A DNA stretch of 64,000 bases, taken from positions 110,788,935 through 110,852,934 of the forward strand of contig OZ010792.1 of the NCBI GenBank assembly GCA_963932465.1. The letters run 5' to 3'. Below are positions 1-9,985 of the stretch, piece after piece. The position numbers and the translations under genes were made by a program. The notes under the pieces are model-generated. The model was not told the DNA's origin and did no database searches. It was given only the letters and a program-made list of their open reading frames with translations. How positions within the stretch are numbered: the first letter of the stretch is position 1; each line of letters starts with the position of its first letter. The DNA is from Maratus speciosus (taxonomy: Eukaryota > Arthropoda > Arachnida > Araneae > Salticidae).

Positions 1-199
1 AAAGTTATAGTGGTAAAATGGTAAGGAAAATTAAACTCGCAAGTTTAACTTAAACCTCAGTTAAATAAAAAAATGTTCGCTGCTGACCATTTTTTCTTTA
101 TTTTGAATCATTAAGGCATTCGTCTATCAGATTAAAATGTTATTTTAGCAAGTTTAATTTCGCCAGATTTTTTTCCCCAAAAGTCAAAAGATTGTGGGA
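1..199. other. unassigned AT-rich sequence
   Basis: I see no coding potential, repeat partner or RNA gene here. Confidence 0.4.
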
Positions 200-271
200 A
201 TGCCCCATATTAAGACAAACTTGAACACATTTAATACAGTATATAACACAACAGGAATTAAAAATTTACCG

Positions 272-338
272 CGGCCAGGACTCGAGCCTGGGTCCACAGC
301 CTACCGTGCTGTTGCTTTAACCATTGAGCTACCCTGGC
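272..338 (-). other. tRNA-like (Pol III promoter-like) segment, left arm of A
   Basis: Read on the minus strand it has an A-box-like TAGCTCAATGG, a 5-bp anticodon-like stem ACAGC/GCTGT with a 7-nt loop, and a T-arm CCAGG/CCTGG around CTCGAGT, which matches the B box. The acceptor strands do not pair properly and base 33 is C rather than T. It is therefore a tRNA-derived promoter or SINE head, not a working tRNA gene. Confidence 0.6.
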
Positions 339-370
339 CGACATCCTAGCTCGGCAATTTCTAGGAAGTC

Positions 371-440
371 GGTCAGGATAGCTTAGGGGTTAACGTAACA
401 GCACGGTAGGCTGTGGACCCAGGTTTGAGTCCTGGCCCCG
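371..440 (+). other. tRNA-like segment, right arm of A
   Basis: This is the inverted partner of 272-338, with the same anticodon-stem and T-arm sequence on the plus strand. The A-box region (TAGCTTAGGGG) has diverged more than the 3' half, and the B box reads GGTTTGAGTCC. The acceptor stem is not closed. It is a tRNA-derived SINE-type head rather than a functional tRNA. Confidence 0.55.
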
Positions 441-759
441 GCTAATTTTTCATTCCTGTTGTGTTACATACTGTATTAAATGTGTTTAAGGCTGTCTTAA
501 TACGGACCTTTAATAAAAATGAATTCAAACGATTATTTTTGTGTGCCTTAATAATACGTTTAACTAAGGTACAATTTATTTTTATAAGAGAACCAACTTA
601 AGTTTTTGCGACGCGTCTGCAGCAGTGCATGTGTATGCATGCGAGTGCACGTGTAGTGTATTGCTTCCGATGGTGGATGCTTTTACCACCATACTTAACG
701 TGATTTCTCATTAAAATAAATCGTACTTTGCTTACATATGTTAATTTTATTAGTAAATA

Positions 760-1016
760 TGAGGACGCGAGTTTCAAAACTCGCCTTATCCAGAAAATCA
801 AAATTTGGGAAATCGCGACAAATGTATGACTGCGTCCATTGGTTTTGATTGTAAACCAATATCTTACAATGCCATAAATACAGGAAAAATCTAGTCTTTT
901 TGCAGATCGTAGTGTTGTTTCGATGCAGGTTCACCAATAGAGAAAGAACCAATTGATAAAGAACACTCGATTTTTTTTAAATTTTGGATAAGGCGAGTTT
1001 TGAAACTCATCTCCTT
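760..1016. repeat. short fold-back repeat
   Basis: Inverted arms 760-811 and 969-1016 share a nearly perfect block including AGTTTCAAAACTCGCCTTAT. The inner sequence has no coding potential. It is MITE-like, but I could not define a target duplication. The flanks (509-759 and 1017-1170) hold nothing I recognise. Confidence 0.55.
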
Positions 1017-1178
1017 ATATGCATGTGCCTCATAATACCACACTTTTGGAAACGATTACAGGGACGTATATGAGCAGGTCATTGGTTATCGAAAACATTT
1101 GAAGATTTTTAAGAAGTTGGTTTACCATTTTAGCCTTTTGTACTAAATTGTGGACGCTCTACACTTTCGTAATAGACT

Positions 1179-1541
1179 CAGGGCCTGACTATCGCAAGGG
1201 TACCCGGGGCCCGTTTTTCTGAAGGGCACAAAATTTTGCATAATTTCATCTAAATTTCCCTTAAAATATCATAATTGTGAAAAAATGTGATATCTGAGAT
1301 ATAAATATGGTGAAATGACAAAAATATATTTCAATATATGGTTAAAAGTACATTTCAATAAATAATAGAAAAAAAATTTATTTTTATTCCTGGAACCGTT
1401 TTTCAATTTTCCGGAAAACTGAATTTTTCTAATAAGTATGTAATATGTAAAACAAAAACTAGTATCAGTAAATCAACTAACCTAAGGGGGCACGAAAACT
1501 TTAAAGTGCCCTGAGCACAGAAACTTGCTAGTCGGGCCCTG
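1179..1541. mobile_element. non-autonomous hAT-like MITE with 8-bp TSD
   Basis: The element starts CAGGGCCTGACTA and its other end, read inward, starts CAGGGCCCGACTA. It is flanked on both sides by the same 8 bp, AATAGACT (1171-1178 and 1542-1549). An 8-bp target duplication and CAGGG-type terminal inverted repeats are the hallmarks of the hAT superfamily. It is 363 bp long and has no transposase, so it must have been moved in trans. Confidence 0.85.
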
Positions 1542-1549
1542 AATAGACT

Positions 1550-2430
1550 GGGGCTTTTTTTCTCTATCTGATATTTTTCCAAATAGGGTCGAAAATTTCC
1601 AATTTTGCCACTAGAAGCCCTAAAGTCACTCTTATATGACGATTTTATAACATGACACTTTTTTTTTTTTAAAGCTTTCACAACTTTAAAATTTATAACT
1701 TTTTATTCATTATAATTTTTTTCCGTTCCACGAATTTGTCACCTTCTTAAAATGTATCAAGTGTTTTAAAGTCAAAAACTACGGGAACAAGTTGAACTAA
1801 AGTTCTCTAATGAATGTCCTCAAATTTCGAGGATGCAGCAAAAACAATACCGTTTTATTTATGCTTTATTTATTAAAGTGTTATTTGAGTATATTGGAGT
1901 TTACTTTACCCCCTTAATTGTACAATGATAGTAAATATTAAACAAAATGGAATATAAATATATGAGCCTGATAAGCATAAAAAAATAACTTGTACTAATA
2001 TATATTTTATAATATGTTTAATTATCTAAACTGCAGTGTTATTCATATCAGTAGCGTAGAAATTTTAAAATTATGAGGGTTAATAAAAAAGTTTCTAACT
2101 CAATATTCTTAAAATAACAGCGAAATAAAGAAAGCTAATTAATGATAAAACGCCTCATTAATAGATAATTATGTAGATTGATTAATAATTAATTTTACTC
2201 ATAATTAAAAATTTGTATCCGCATTATTTCAAAGTAAACGTTAAGGAATAAATTTAATTTTGCAATTTTGTGAAATATGACAGCATATGACTGCTGTCAT
2301 ATTTATATACTTCATCTTATATTATGTATTTAATCTAATTATATTTAATTTAATCGTAATTAATTTATATATAAAAAATGTATGGCTCTGGGATGTTTTT
2401 GCACCTCCACCTCTCTCCCCTTACTCTCGA
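1550..2430. other. unassigned AT-rich sequence
   Basis: I see no gene, and no repeat partner inside the window. Short open frames here are chance stretches without recognisable motifs. Confidence 0.4.
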
Positions 2431-2512
2431 GCAGCACGCATATTAACAATACCTACTCAATTCAGATTCGACACTGGTATTTCTGAGTATATTTTTCTGG
2501 TATGAAATTTTG
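2431..2512 (-). repeat. dispersed repeat, inverted partner of 4461-4544
   Basis: Read on the minus strand these 80 bp match 4461-4544 closely, sharing CAAAATTTCATACCAGAA and GAATCTGAA..GAGTAGG. The two copies lie about 2 kb apart in opposite orientation. The family is not recognised. Confidence 0.6.
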
Positions 2513-3399
2513 TATTCACTATCCATTATATATATATAGTATATATATATTACAGTGTTTAACTTTTCACTTAATTTAATAAAATTTACGTATTTTATTT
2601 GTTTGTAATTCATAAAATAAAAGTTATAAAAATAAAACCTACTTTCAATCAAATGTAGCAATAGAATATTCTCTTGCGTTTGTAGTATTGTGGCATTTCA
2701 AGGGGGAAAAAATATGAAAATTCATTTGACATTAAAGTAATAATAGGTACAGCAATGTAAGCCTTGGTAAAAATGCATCTGATAAGAAAATCCACTAGTG
2801 ATTGTGTTTCTCGAATTTTTATAGCCACTATTTCTTTCCAATAGTAATAATCACCTTATAAATTATGAGATTAAAAAATGCGACGCTTACTATTTGGAAA
2901 CAGCGATTAAAAAAATCCAAGAACACAATTACCCTGAAAACCAATACTAGTTATATTAATTATATTATGCTAATAGTAATTGCATTTGCCGCTAACAGTG
3001 TTGCCAGTTTAGCGGAATTCTGAATTCAAAATCTCAGCCAGTCTTTTTAAACAGTATTTTCATGTTATTTAATCGACACATGTCTGCCATTAAATAATTA
3101 GTATTCAACATTTCTGATGTATATTTTGAATACAAAAGTACTTTTAATTTTAACCTTCGATCGCTATCATTGATACTTGAACTACAATACCAATATTGAT
3201 AAAATATTGGATTTACATTGGAAAAATTTGTAATGAAATGTCAAAACTTTAAATTGTAATTATCTAAAACATTATTGCGAAAGCAATTACTTTATGTTAG
3301 AAATATTAATAGTGAAATGGCAAAAAAGAAATTTCCCCTTTACATTTTGCACATTATTGCGCAATATCGAAAAAAAAATATTTTGTTATTTCATTATTA
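2513..3399. other. unassigned AT-rich sequence
   Basis: This stretch holds a short TATATA tract near 2527-2550. Apart from that I see no gene, repeat partner or RNA. Confidence 0.4.
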
Positions 3400-3604
3400 C
3401 AGCGCTGCCACAGGTGACTATTTTTCTATTCTATTCGCACCACTATTTAAAAAAAGAGATTTTGTAGTATATTTCTCTTGCAATTGAAGCCCCTCAAAAT
3501 GATAACACTGTTAAGCCGCTGTTCTCGAACAATATGTCAAAAAATTTTGTTTTGAGAAAGTGGTGTGAGGTAGAATTAAAAAATAGTCGCCTGTGTCAGC
3601 TCTG
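3400..3604. mobile_element. MITE family F1, copy A
   Basis: Imperfect terminal inverted repeats begin CAGCGCTGCCACAGGTGACT on the left and CAGAGCTGACACAGGCGACT on the right (read inward). A second copy of the family lies at 9517-9859. There it has been opened by another MITE, and this copy preserves the empty site. The CAG start suggests hAT affinity, but no clear 8-bp duplication is seen. Confidence 0.65.
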
Positions 3605-3754
3605 CTATTAATATTTCCATCATAAAGTAAATATTTTTGAAATTTGCTTGTAACTTTTATTTTGTGTATTACAAACAAATAAAATATGTAAATTGTATTA
3701 ATTTAAATGAAAATTTGAAACATTGGAAAAAATTAATATAATGCATAATGCATA

Positions 3755-3955
3755 CACTGTTAAAACTTTTGCAGCATTCTGGCAGGTCATTCGACCGTTT
3801 TTTGAAAAAACGGTTTCGTAACCATAATTTAACTATATTCTGACCATAAAATGGCCAATAATATGGTCAGAATAGTGTTAAATTCACGGTTGTGTAACCG
3901 TTTTCGGAAAAAACGGTCAAATGACCTGCCAGAATGCTGCACATTTTTAACAGTG
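3755..3955. mobile_element. TA-flanked palindromic MITE (CACTGTTAAAA ends)
   Basis: The 201-bp element is self-complementary over almost its whole length. It has terminal inverted repeats CACTGTTAAAA and a second symmetric block GCAGCATTCTGGCAGGTCAT, and it is flanked by TA at 3753-3754 and 3956-3957. TA duplication fits the Tc1/mariner superfamily. CACTG-type ends recur at 16513, 21269, 50543 and 60911 in this window. Confidence 0.8.
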
Positions 3956-3973
3956 TACAAAAGCATTTAATTA

Positions 3974-4355
3974 CCGTATTTACTCGTGTATAACGCTCAC
4001 TTTTTTTTCAAAAATTTAGGGCAAAAATCCTAGGTGCGCGTTATACACGGAATAATTTTTTACTGCTGGATGTGGTCACGCGATATGCATATGAATCCAG
4101 AAATATATTCAAAGAAGTAATTAAAACTGGAAAAGTCTTACATTATAGAAGTATTGCTGCATCTTTATTTCACTTCTTGCACATTTTTATACAACATCCC
4201 TAGTAACATTATTTAAACGCTAATTTTATTAGCGTTGGAAATAAATTTAACATTCATTTGCGTGTCAAATTTATGGTGGGCATTATATATGAGATAAAAA
4301 AATTCGCCTTTTTCTTCTAAAGTACGGGGTGCGCGTTATGCACGAGTAAATACGG
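3974..4355. mobile_element. TA-flanked MITE (CCGTATTTACTCGTGTATAA ends)
   Basis: The left end CCGTATTTACTCGTGTATAA and the right end (read inward) CCGTATTTACTCGTGCATAA form about 25-bp terminal inverted repeats, followed by a second GTGCGCGTTAT block. The element is flanked by TA at 3972-3973 and 4356-4357 and is 382 bp long with no ORF. A shorter element with similar CCGTAATTTC ends lies at 9587-9758. Confidence 0.8.
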
Positions 4356-4460
4356 TATCTGTTTTGACGCGGACTTCAGCCAAACATTTTCCCAATTACA
4401 GTATTAAAGAATTAGGATACTATCATTATTACATAGAGATACTAGGTAGTTCAAAATGTT

Positions 4461-4544
4461 CAAAATTTCATACCAGAAGAATATACTGAAAAATGCCAGT
4501 GTCTAATCTGAACCGAGTAGGTTTTGTGAATATGCGAGCAGCAC
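4461..4544 (+). repeat. dispersed repeat, inverted partner of 2431-2512
   Basis: This copy matches 2431-2512 in opposite orientation (see that entry). The short open frame that starts near here (4493-4729) has no recognisable motif, and I do not call it a gene. Confidence 0.6.
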
Positions 4545-6199
4545 AAATATCTATCATTCCACTGCTATGGATTTTAAAAGAAAAACCATTTTTGTTGGAC
4601 TTTTCTATGCATAAAGAATATTCGATTAATCACAGTAGATGGAAGTTGAACAGAGACAGAACGTTCTCTGTAAGGAACTTCAGAATTTCTTCCATTGGTT
4701 CATTGGTTCCCACTACAAGTTCGCCCTAGTAGTATATTCAAAATTTCTGGTACTATTTCAAGAATTCTGAAAACGATCAGGGAAATTACTTGCCTTGTAA
4801 ATGAAAAACTGCTACAATGAGATAGATTTTAAAAATGTAGCAATTTCGTTATAAAAGAAAAAAAATGCTTTAAATAATTTTTTTTCATAGTTTTTAAATA
4901 TTCTTTTTTAATTAATAGAATTTAAAGTTCATTTTAAAGGAGACATTATAAAAACAAAAAAAAAGAGGACTTGATTTCCAATTGGGGGAGAGGGTGAGCC
5001 CCATGCGCCCCTCCCTTTTTTTCAACGCCCCTGATTCATATCATGTATTTTATGCATTCGTTTTGCAATCCAGTATTTAATACAAAATAATAGATAATCT
5101 TTAATAAATATTTAAATAAAAGAAGGGAACAAATGTTACACAGAAGGAAAAATGTGCAGAAGTGATTTTTAAATTAACTTATCAAAACAAAACAACAAAA
5201 AGAGAAAATCTTTATAGACAGTATCACAGTATGATATTTCAAAATAATGACATTAACTTTATGATTAAAATTTATGTTTACTTCGAAGACTTTTATTTTT
5301 TTTAAGTTTTAAATTTTAATTTATTTTTTTAATGAGAAATTTTTAGAATAAAAAGAATAAAAAATATGAGAAAAAAATATAGTTAAAAAAATACTGAAAA
5401 AAAAAAAAAAAAAAAAAATGCATTTGCATAAAACACAATTACTCAATGGAAAAAAAAAAAGAATATATTTACAGTCTATAAATTGGTTGATGAGATAATT
5501 TATGGCGATATTTTCTGTGTAATAGACAAATATTTGCTTATAGAAAAAAATTATAAAGTTCGTGAATAATTTTAAGTAATAAACGATTATGATTAGACAA
5601 ATATCAATTTATATTAATGAGCATGATCTATTAATACTAATTGTACCCACCCTCATGCAAGATTTTATGCATAAGATTTAAAAATCGATAATATTTCAGT
5701 ATAGTGGTAAATATTCCTCTCATCGTTGTGGCACGCATAGGTGTTACCACATAACTTAAAATATGCAGTTAGGATTTTAACAATGTTGCATGTTATCAAT
5801 ATACATATTAACTGCAAGAAAAATATGAAACTCGAAAATGCAGGGTAAAAAATAAAAGTCAACTAGAATATATTTTGCATGAAATAATTAACTTTATGGT
5901 TATTTTCATTTTCTCTAGAAGTAAAAATTTCTTGAAATAGATTAAAATGTCCTATGTCTCCCCCACCCCTCAATTGAAGTTTGTAATTTTGAAAATGAAA
6001 CTAAAATTTGTGAAAATAAGCTAAAAATTTTGAGAATAAAAATGAATTTAAGCAGTTCTGCTCCCTACAAATAGAAGCTAGTATGCTGGCTGGGTAGCAT
6101 TTACGTCTGAGTAAGCTGAGACGAAAGTAACCCGATTTTTCGAAATTTGAAGCGGAATTCGTAATTTATCCCCTCCCCCCCTTTTTCTGAAATTTACAA
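4545..6199. other. unassigned AT-rich sequence with poly-A tract
   Basis: No gene is visible. A pure A-tract lies at about 5399-5419. Two stretches near 4985-5035 and 5950-5975 carry similar C-rich CCCTCCC-type words, which suggests old repeat fragments. Confidence 0.4.
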
Positions 6200-6725
6200 T
6201 TCATAGATTATTTGAAGTAGTGAACTTTCGGGAAAGAAGCAGGTTACTTTCCACATCAAAATTTACTTTTTTCGAAATTCAGTTGTTCTTTCTAGTACTC
6301 GTCAAGTTGCTGGTATTTCCTATTGCTGGATTTTAGTGACTCTTTGTGGCGAACTTTCGCAAAAGAAGCAGGTCACTTTCCACAACAATTTTTTTTTTCG
6401 AAATTCAGTTGTTCTTTCTAGTACTCGTCAAGTTGCTGGTATTCCCTATTGCAGGATTTTAGTGACTCTTTGTGGCGAACTTTCGGAAAAGAAGCAGGTC
6501 ACTTTCCACAACAATTTTTTTTTCGAAATTAAGACGTTTTTTCTCGTACCCATCAAGTTGCTGTTTCCTCATGTGTAGTTTTAGTGACTATTTATGGTGA
6601 ACTTTCGGAAAAGAAGCAGGTTAATTTCCACAGGATTTTTTTTTTCTAAATTCAGTTGTTTTTTCTAGCACCCGTCAAGTTGCTATATTGTTTTTTTCTA
6701 GTACCCGTCAAGTTGCTGTGTTTCC
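6200..6725. repeat. tandem repeat, about four copies of a 122-129 bp unit
   Basis: The marker GAACTTTCG..AAAGAAGCAGGT recurs at 6222, 6351, 6477 and 6599 (periods 129, 126, 122). Each is followed by CTTTCCAC, a T-run, TCGAAATT and CCGTCAAGTTGCT-like words. The short ORFs across this stretch are by-products of the repeat. Confidence 0.85.
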
Positions 6726-7389
6726 TCGTGTGTGGCTGCAATTTTTTACGTCATCGAATAAAAACGAAATTGTATTTTCGAATGAAATTTATACTCGATT
6801 TAGTGGCTTTTTAGATAATTTGCAAGCATTAATTAAAAATATATATATCTTAACAATAAAAGGTTTCTTACAATAACGTAAAGTAATAAGTGAATAGTTG
6901 CCAACTGATCGCCCGAAGCAATTTAAAAAGAAAAAAAAAAACAGATTAATCATACGATACTGCACTTTAATGCTAAACTGAAATCTGAGAACGAAGACAG
7001 TCTTTTATTTTATGGTGAATTTAAAATTTATTTCAAGTTAGGCTTAATTGATTAAAATTCATTTCAAGTTAGACTTAATTGGTTAAAATTCATTTCAAGT
7101 TAGGCGTAATTTTTTTTTCCATTGTTCATTTTTAGTTGTTGACCATGATTCTGAGATTTTAGGGGGAATAATTTAGGACCAGAAATGTTAAAAGTATGTT
7201 GTTTGCTCCTGGTCAAACGATGTTCCTCACAGGCCATAGAGAGTCTGAACATGACAAGTGATGCTCCATTCTACAAATATCAATCATACAATAATCCTAA
7301 AGAAACGTTCTTATAGAGGCATCAGAATAATGTTCTGAAATTGAATAAAAGCTATAACGAATTTCTCCTTAAACTATTATTTAAAAATA
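6726..7389. repeat. unassigned sequence with a 3-copy short tandem repeat
   Basis: At about 7013-7110 the phrase ATTCATTTCAAGTTAGRCTT occurs three times with a period of about 35 bp. I see no gene in the rest of this stretch. Confidence 0.55.
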
Positions 7390-7790
7390 CTGCTTTAAGG
7401 CTGCCCTCAAATTCAAAAGAGCTACTTTATGACACATTTCTGAATTCATTTTTGTTTGGAAACGAATGAAATTAGCAAGTGTTTTCATTCAGAAACTATA
7501 TAATCGAATAGGGTTTTCAGAAAATACTGTCAAAGTGGACATTTTCAACCGAATTCCTCACGCGGCAGAACGAGAAGGAGCAAAAACTTGTCATCATGTG
7601 ACAAGAATCGCTTATAACTCGATAAGTAATTTATTTATTTAAAAAAATGGGAAAAGTTATTCTATTTTAAATTGCTTCAATGCTCATACCTGTCAGTTGT
7701 ATGCCTTTACGTTTAAAAATGAATCAGAAAATGTGTTAGAAAGTCTCGCGTTGTTGAACAGGGAATTTGAGATCGGCTTTAAAATACAAC
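7390..7790. repeat. dispersed repeat, partner of 29783-30145
   Basis: Shared ordered blocks with 29783-30145 include GAATTCATTTTTG, AAAATACTGTCAAA, TAATTTATTTAT, ATGCCTTTACG and GTTGAACAGGGAATTTG. The first 50 bp (AAGAGCTACTTTATGACACA) also match 28076-28110. Family unknown, no ORF. Confidence 0.6.
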
Positions 7791-8151
7791 GTTTCCTTCC
7801 TTACTATTATGACTGCCAACGCTTGAATGAGCAGTACAGAAGTGTTTCATAAGCTTGTCAAGAACTATGAGCAGTTCAGCAAAAGTTAACAAGGAAGACG
7901 AATTTAGGCGATGGTATGAATTTTGAGCATTTTACTTTATTGTTTAGAGACTTATTCGGAAAAACTTGTATATTTTAAAAATTAAACTAGTTAAGCTTTA
8001 TAAAATGAATACTACTATAAGGATTTCACCGTCCAGAAGAATGTTATGGTAGCACTAGGGCAGGAAATCACGTATGATTAAACTTTTAGCCAATTTTATT
8101 CTGGGTTATCTAATGTCAAGGAATTATACAATTACAGAACTGGGTTCGCCA
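7791..8151. other. unassigned; possible retroelement leader (minus strand)
   Basis: If 8152-8770 is an LTR on the minus strand, this stretch would be its untranslated leader. It begins with a primer-binding-site-like TGGCGAACCCAG at 8140-8151 (minus). No ORF supports this, so it is inference. Confidence 0.25.
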
Positions 8152-8770
8152 TTAAATTCAATATGAAAGGCCACCTGCCACTGAGTCCAGGACAATTACA
8201 GAAGTTCAATTAATACACGAGACTGATGTCTCTTCAAGAAATGGGAATCGCCAGCTACTAGCTGTCTGCGAAAACCCAATAGTCCAGTCACGATATTTAG
8301 TTCAATAAAGTCTCGAGACAGGATGTCTCTCTGGGAATGGAAATTGCCAGCTGTCTGCGAAATCCAACCGCGCTCTCTCCGTCTTAAAACGCTTCTCTTC
8401 GTCTTCTTTCTCCATCCTCTTCTCTCAGCAAAAAACGGATTCCGCACTTCCAATCCCCGAGGTCCTTGCGCTCTGATTGGAGTTCTTTGTTTTCCTCCCG
8501 GCACCGGTGTTGCCAGCCGACGTCTGTAAAATGCTGAAACTCTATCCAGCGAAGGTTGACCAGGGGAAAAATCCATCTACAAAGGCCGGGCCGTGACGAA
8601 TTTTTAATGTCACTTGGGCATAGAAAATAAAATACCTCGAGAGGTTTGCTTATTGTCCATGTAAGACAAATTTTTTTCTGCCCGTGGGAACTGCAGTCCG
8701 CTGTAAAATCTTAATACAAACATAGTTCTGTCAAATTAATTCACTAATTACTTCAAGATTTTGCACTACA
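8152..8770 (-). mobile_element. candidate LTR of a gypsy-type element
   Basis: On the minus strand a purine-rich GGGAGGGCCGAAA immediately precedes TGTAGTGCAAAATC. The stretch ends next to TGGCGAACCCAG, which resembles a tRNA primer-binding site. It is GC-richer than its surroundings and contains an internal direct duplication (8202-8277 and 8299-8370, sharing GCTGTCTGCGAAA). No second LTR or pol coding sequence is found nearby, so this is a solo LTR or remnant at best. The 126-codon open frame inside has no recognisable domain. Confidence 0.4.
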
Positions 8771-8849
8771 TTTCGGCCCTCCCAAAATCAGGGAGTCCAA
8801 TGCCACGGCCTCTTCAGCCAGTGGTTTAGGCTTGGTTATGTACAGGATG

Positions 8850-9505
8850 CTTCACAAGGTATGGGGACAAAATATTGAATAACTTTTGAAAGGAAAAAGC
8901 TTTTTATTTCCGTATTTACACATGAGAATAAAGGATATTAAATGATGAGGTTCTAAATCTGAGGAGACAACGATACGAACTCTCTGCTCCAAATTCGCGA
9001 TAACCTGCTTGAGTTGGTCTGTTGGAATCGACCTTATCATACTTGTTACCGCTGTTTTTAGCTCTTCAGCTCTTCTATGGTATTTGGTCGATCTTTGTAG
9101 ACTTCATCTTTAACATAGCCCCATAAAAAGAAATCTAGTGGGGATAAGTCAGAGCTATAGGAGTGCCAAAAGGGTCCATAGCCAAAGCTATTTGGGAAGC
9201 CTCTTGCGATGACATGATTGTTATAATGACTTATGAGTAAGTCCAGGACGTCTTCTATTGAATGTGGAGGAGTTCCATCTTGCTGAAACCATGTGGCTTT
9301 TATCCAGTGTTCGTGGTAGACATCAGGAACTTGGCAATTAATGCTCTTGACATGCTTGAAGATGGCTTAGGCTTATTTTTAAAGGTACTAGACCTCCTCC
9401 TGAGTGTTTCGGCAGGTCTCTGGTGACAAAGATAAAACGTTTTGGCTAAAAAGCATTCTCTTTCATTGAATATCGGTACATTTAGGCGAAAACAGAATAT
9501 TCTTT
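8850..9505 (-). pseudogene. mariner-like transposase fragment
   Basis: Conceptual translation on the minus strand, across frame breaks, gives the motifs WFQQDGTPPH, then SDLSPLDFFLWGYVKDEVY, then NTIEELK and NLEQRV. The QQDG aspartate and the SPLDFFLWG block belong to the DDE domain of the mariner/IS630 group whose third acidic residue is D. Only the C-terminal half is recognisable, and there are at least two frame breaks near 9060 and 9300. The product cannot be functional. Confidence 0.7.
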
Positions 9506-9516
9506 GACAGTAACAA

Positions 9517-9859
9517 CAAGGTTGCCACTGGCGACTATTTTTATATTCCGTTCGCACCAACATTTTCTAATATAAATTTCGAAGTACCGTAATTTCACAC
9601 GTATCCGCCGCATCTCAGATAACTTGATTTCCTACCAGAATTTATTTTTTAAAGAAACGTGACTTTTTTCTGCTTAGAACTGATTTGACTTATTTTTTTT
9701 CAATAAAATGTCCGGTTTCCAAAAGACTGAACCGCGGTGTATACGTGGGAAATTACGGTATATTTCTTTTGCATATGTTGTCAAAGTGTGTATTAAGAAT
9801 TTCTGTTTTGAAAAGTGGCGCCAGTTAGAATTAAAAAATAGTTGCCTGTGGTAGCCCTG
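9517..9859. mobile_element. MITE family F1, copy B, split by another MITE
   Basis: It shares with copy A (3400-3604) the end words GCCACTGGCGACTATTTTT and TAGAATTAAAAAATAGT and the interior TATATTTCTTTTGCA. The hexamer TAACAA lies just outside both ends (9511-9516 and 9860-9865). It sits inside the mariner-like element 8843-9985. Confidence 0.65.
9587..9758. mobile_element. TA-flanked MITE (CCGTAATTTC ends), innermost of a nest
   Basis: Terminal inverted repeats CCGTAATTTCACACGTAT and CCGTAATTTCCCACGTAT (read inward) are flanked by TA at 9585-9586 and 9759-9760. Removing the element and one TA leaves GAAGTATATTTCTTTTGCA, which matches the uninterrupted GTAGTATATTTCTCTTGCA of family F1 copy A near 3464. 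Insertion site and duplication are therefore confirmed within the window. Confidence 0.85.
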
Positions 9860-9985
9860 TAACAAGAGTCGATAAATAAGTTTCCTTTGGGTCTCTGTGC
9901 ATGTGTGCACAATTTCACGTCGCTAGTTCCACCCGCTGAAGAGTTATTCATTTGAAAGGTTGGCTGTACCCTGTGAAGCACCCGG

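Larger units (their letters stand above)
200..508. repeat. fold-back element A with paired tRNA-like heads
   Basis: Two arms of about 140 bp (200-345 and 368-508) are reverse complements and share the outer block TTTAATACAGTATRTAACAC and the inner block CAGCACGGTAGGCTGTGGAC. Each arm holds a tRNA-like segment. The two segments have their 5' ends facing a short central spacer (346-367), so a transcript would fold into one long hairpin. The same plan with a different tRNA-like head recurs at 29449-29735. I infer a tRNA-derived short element that exists as an inverted pair. Confidence 0.75.
8843..9985 (-). mobile_element. decayed mariner-like element with nested MITEs
   Basis: The ends CAGGATGCTTCACAAGGT and, read inward from the right, CCGGGTGCTTCACAGGGT are inverted repeats flanked by TA (8841-8842 and 9986-9987). 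A broken transposase lies in the left half on the minus strand. About 343 bp of the right half is an inserted MITE (9517-9859), which itself contains another MITE (9587-9758). Without these insertions the element is about 0.8 kb, so it has also lost part of its coding region. Confidence 0.75.

Noticed and set aside
272..338. Functional tRNA gene
   Set aside because: The acceptor stem does not close and base 33 is C. The inverted partner and the dispersed relative indicate a tRNA-derived repeat.
8196..8576. 126-codon open frame on the minus strand
   Set aside because: It covers the candidate LTR and its internal duplication, and has no domain. It is better explained as non-coding LTR sequence.
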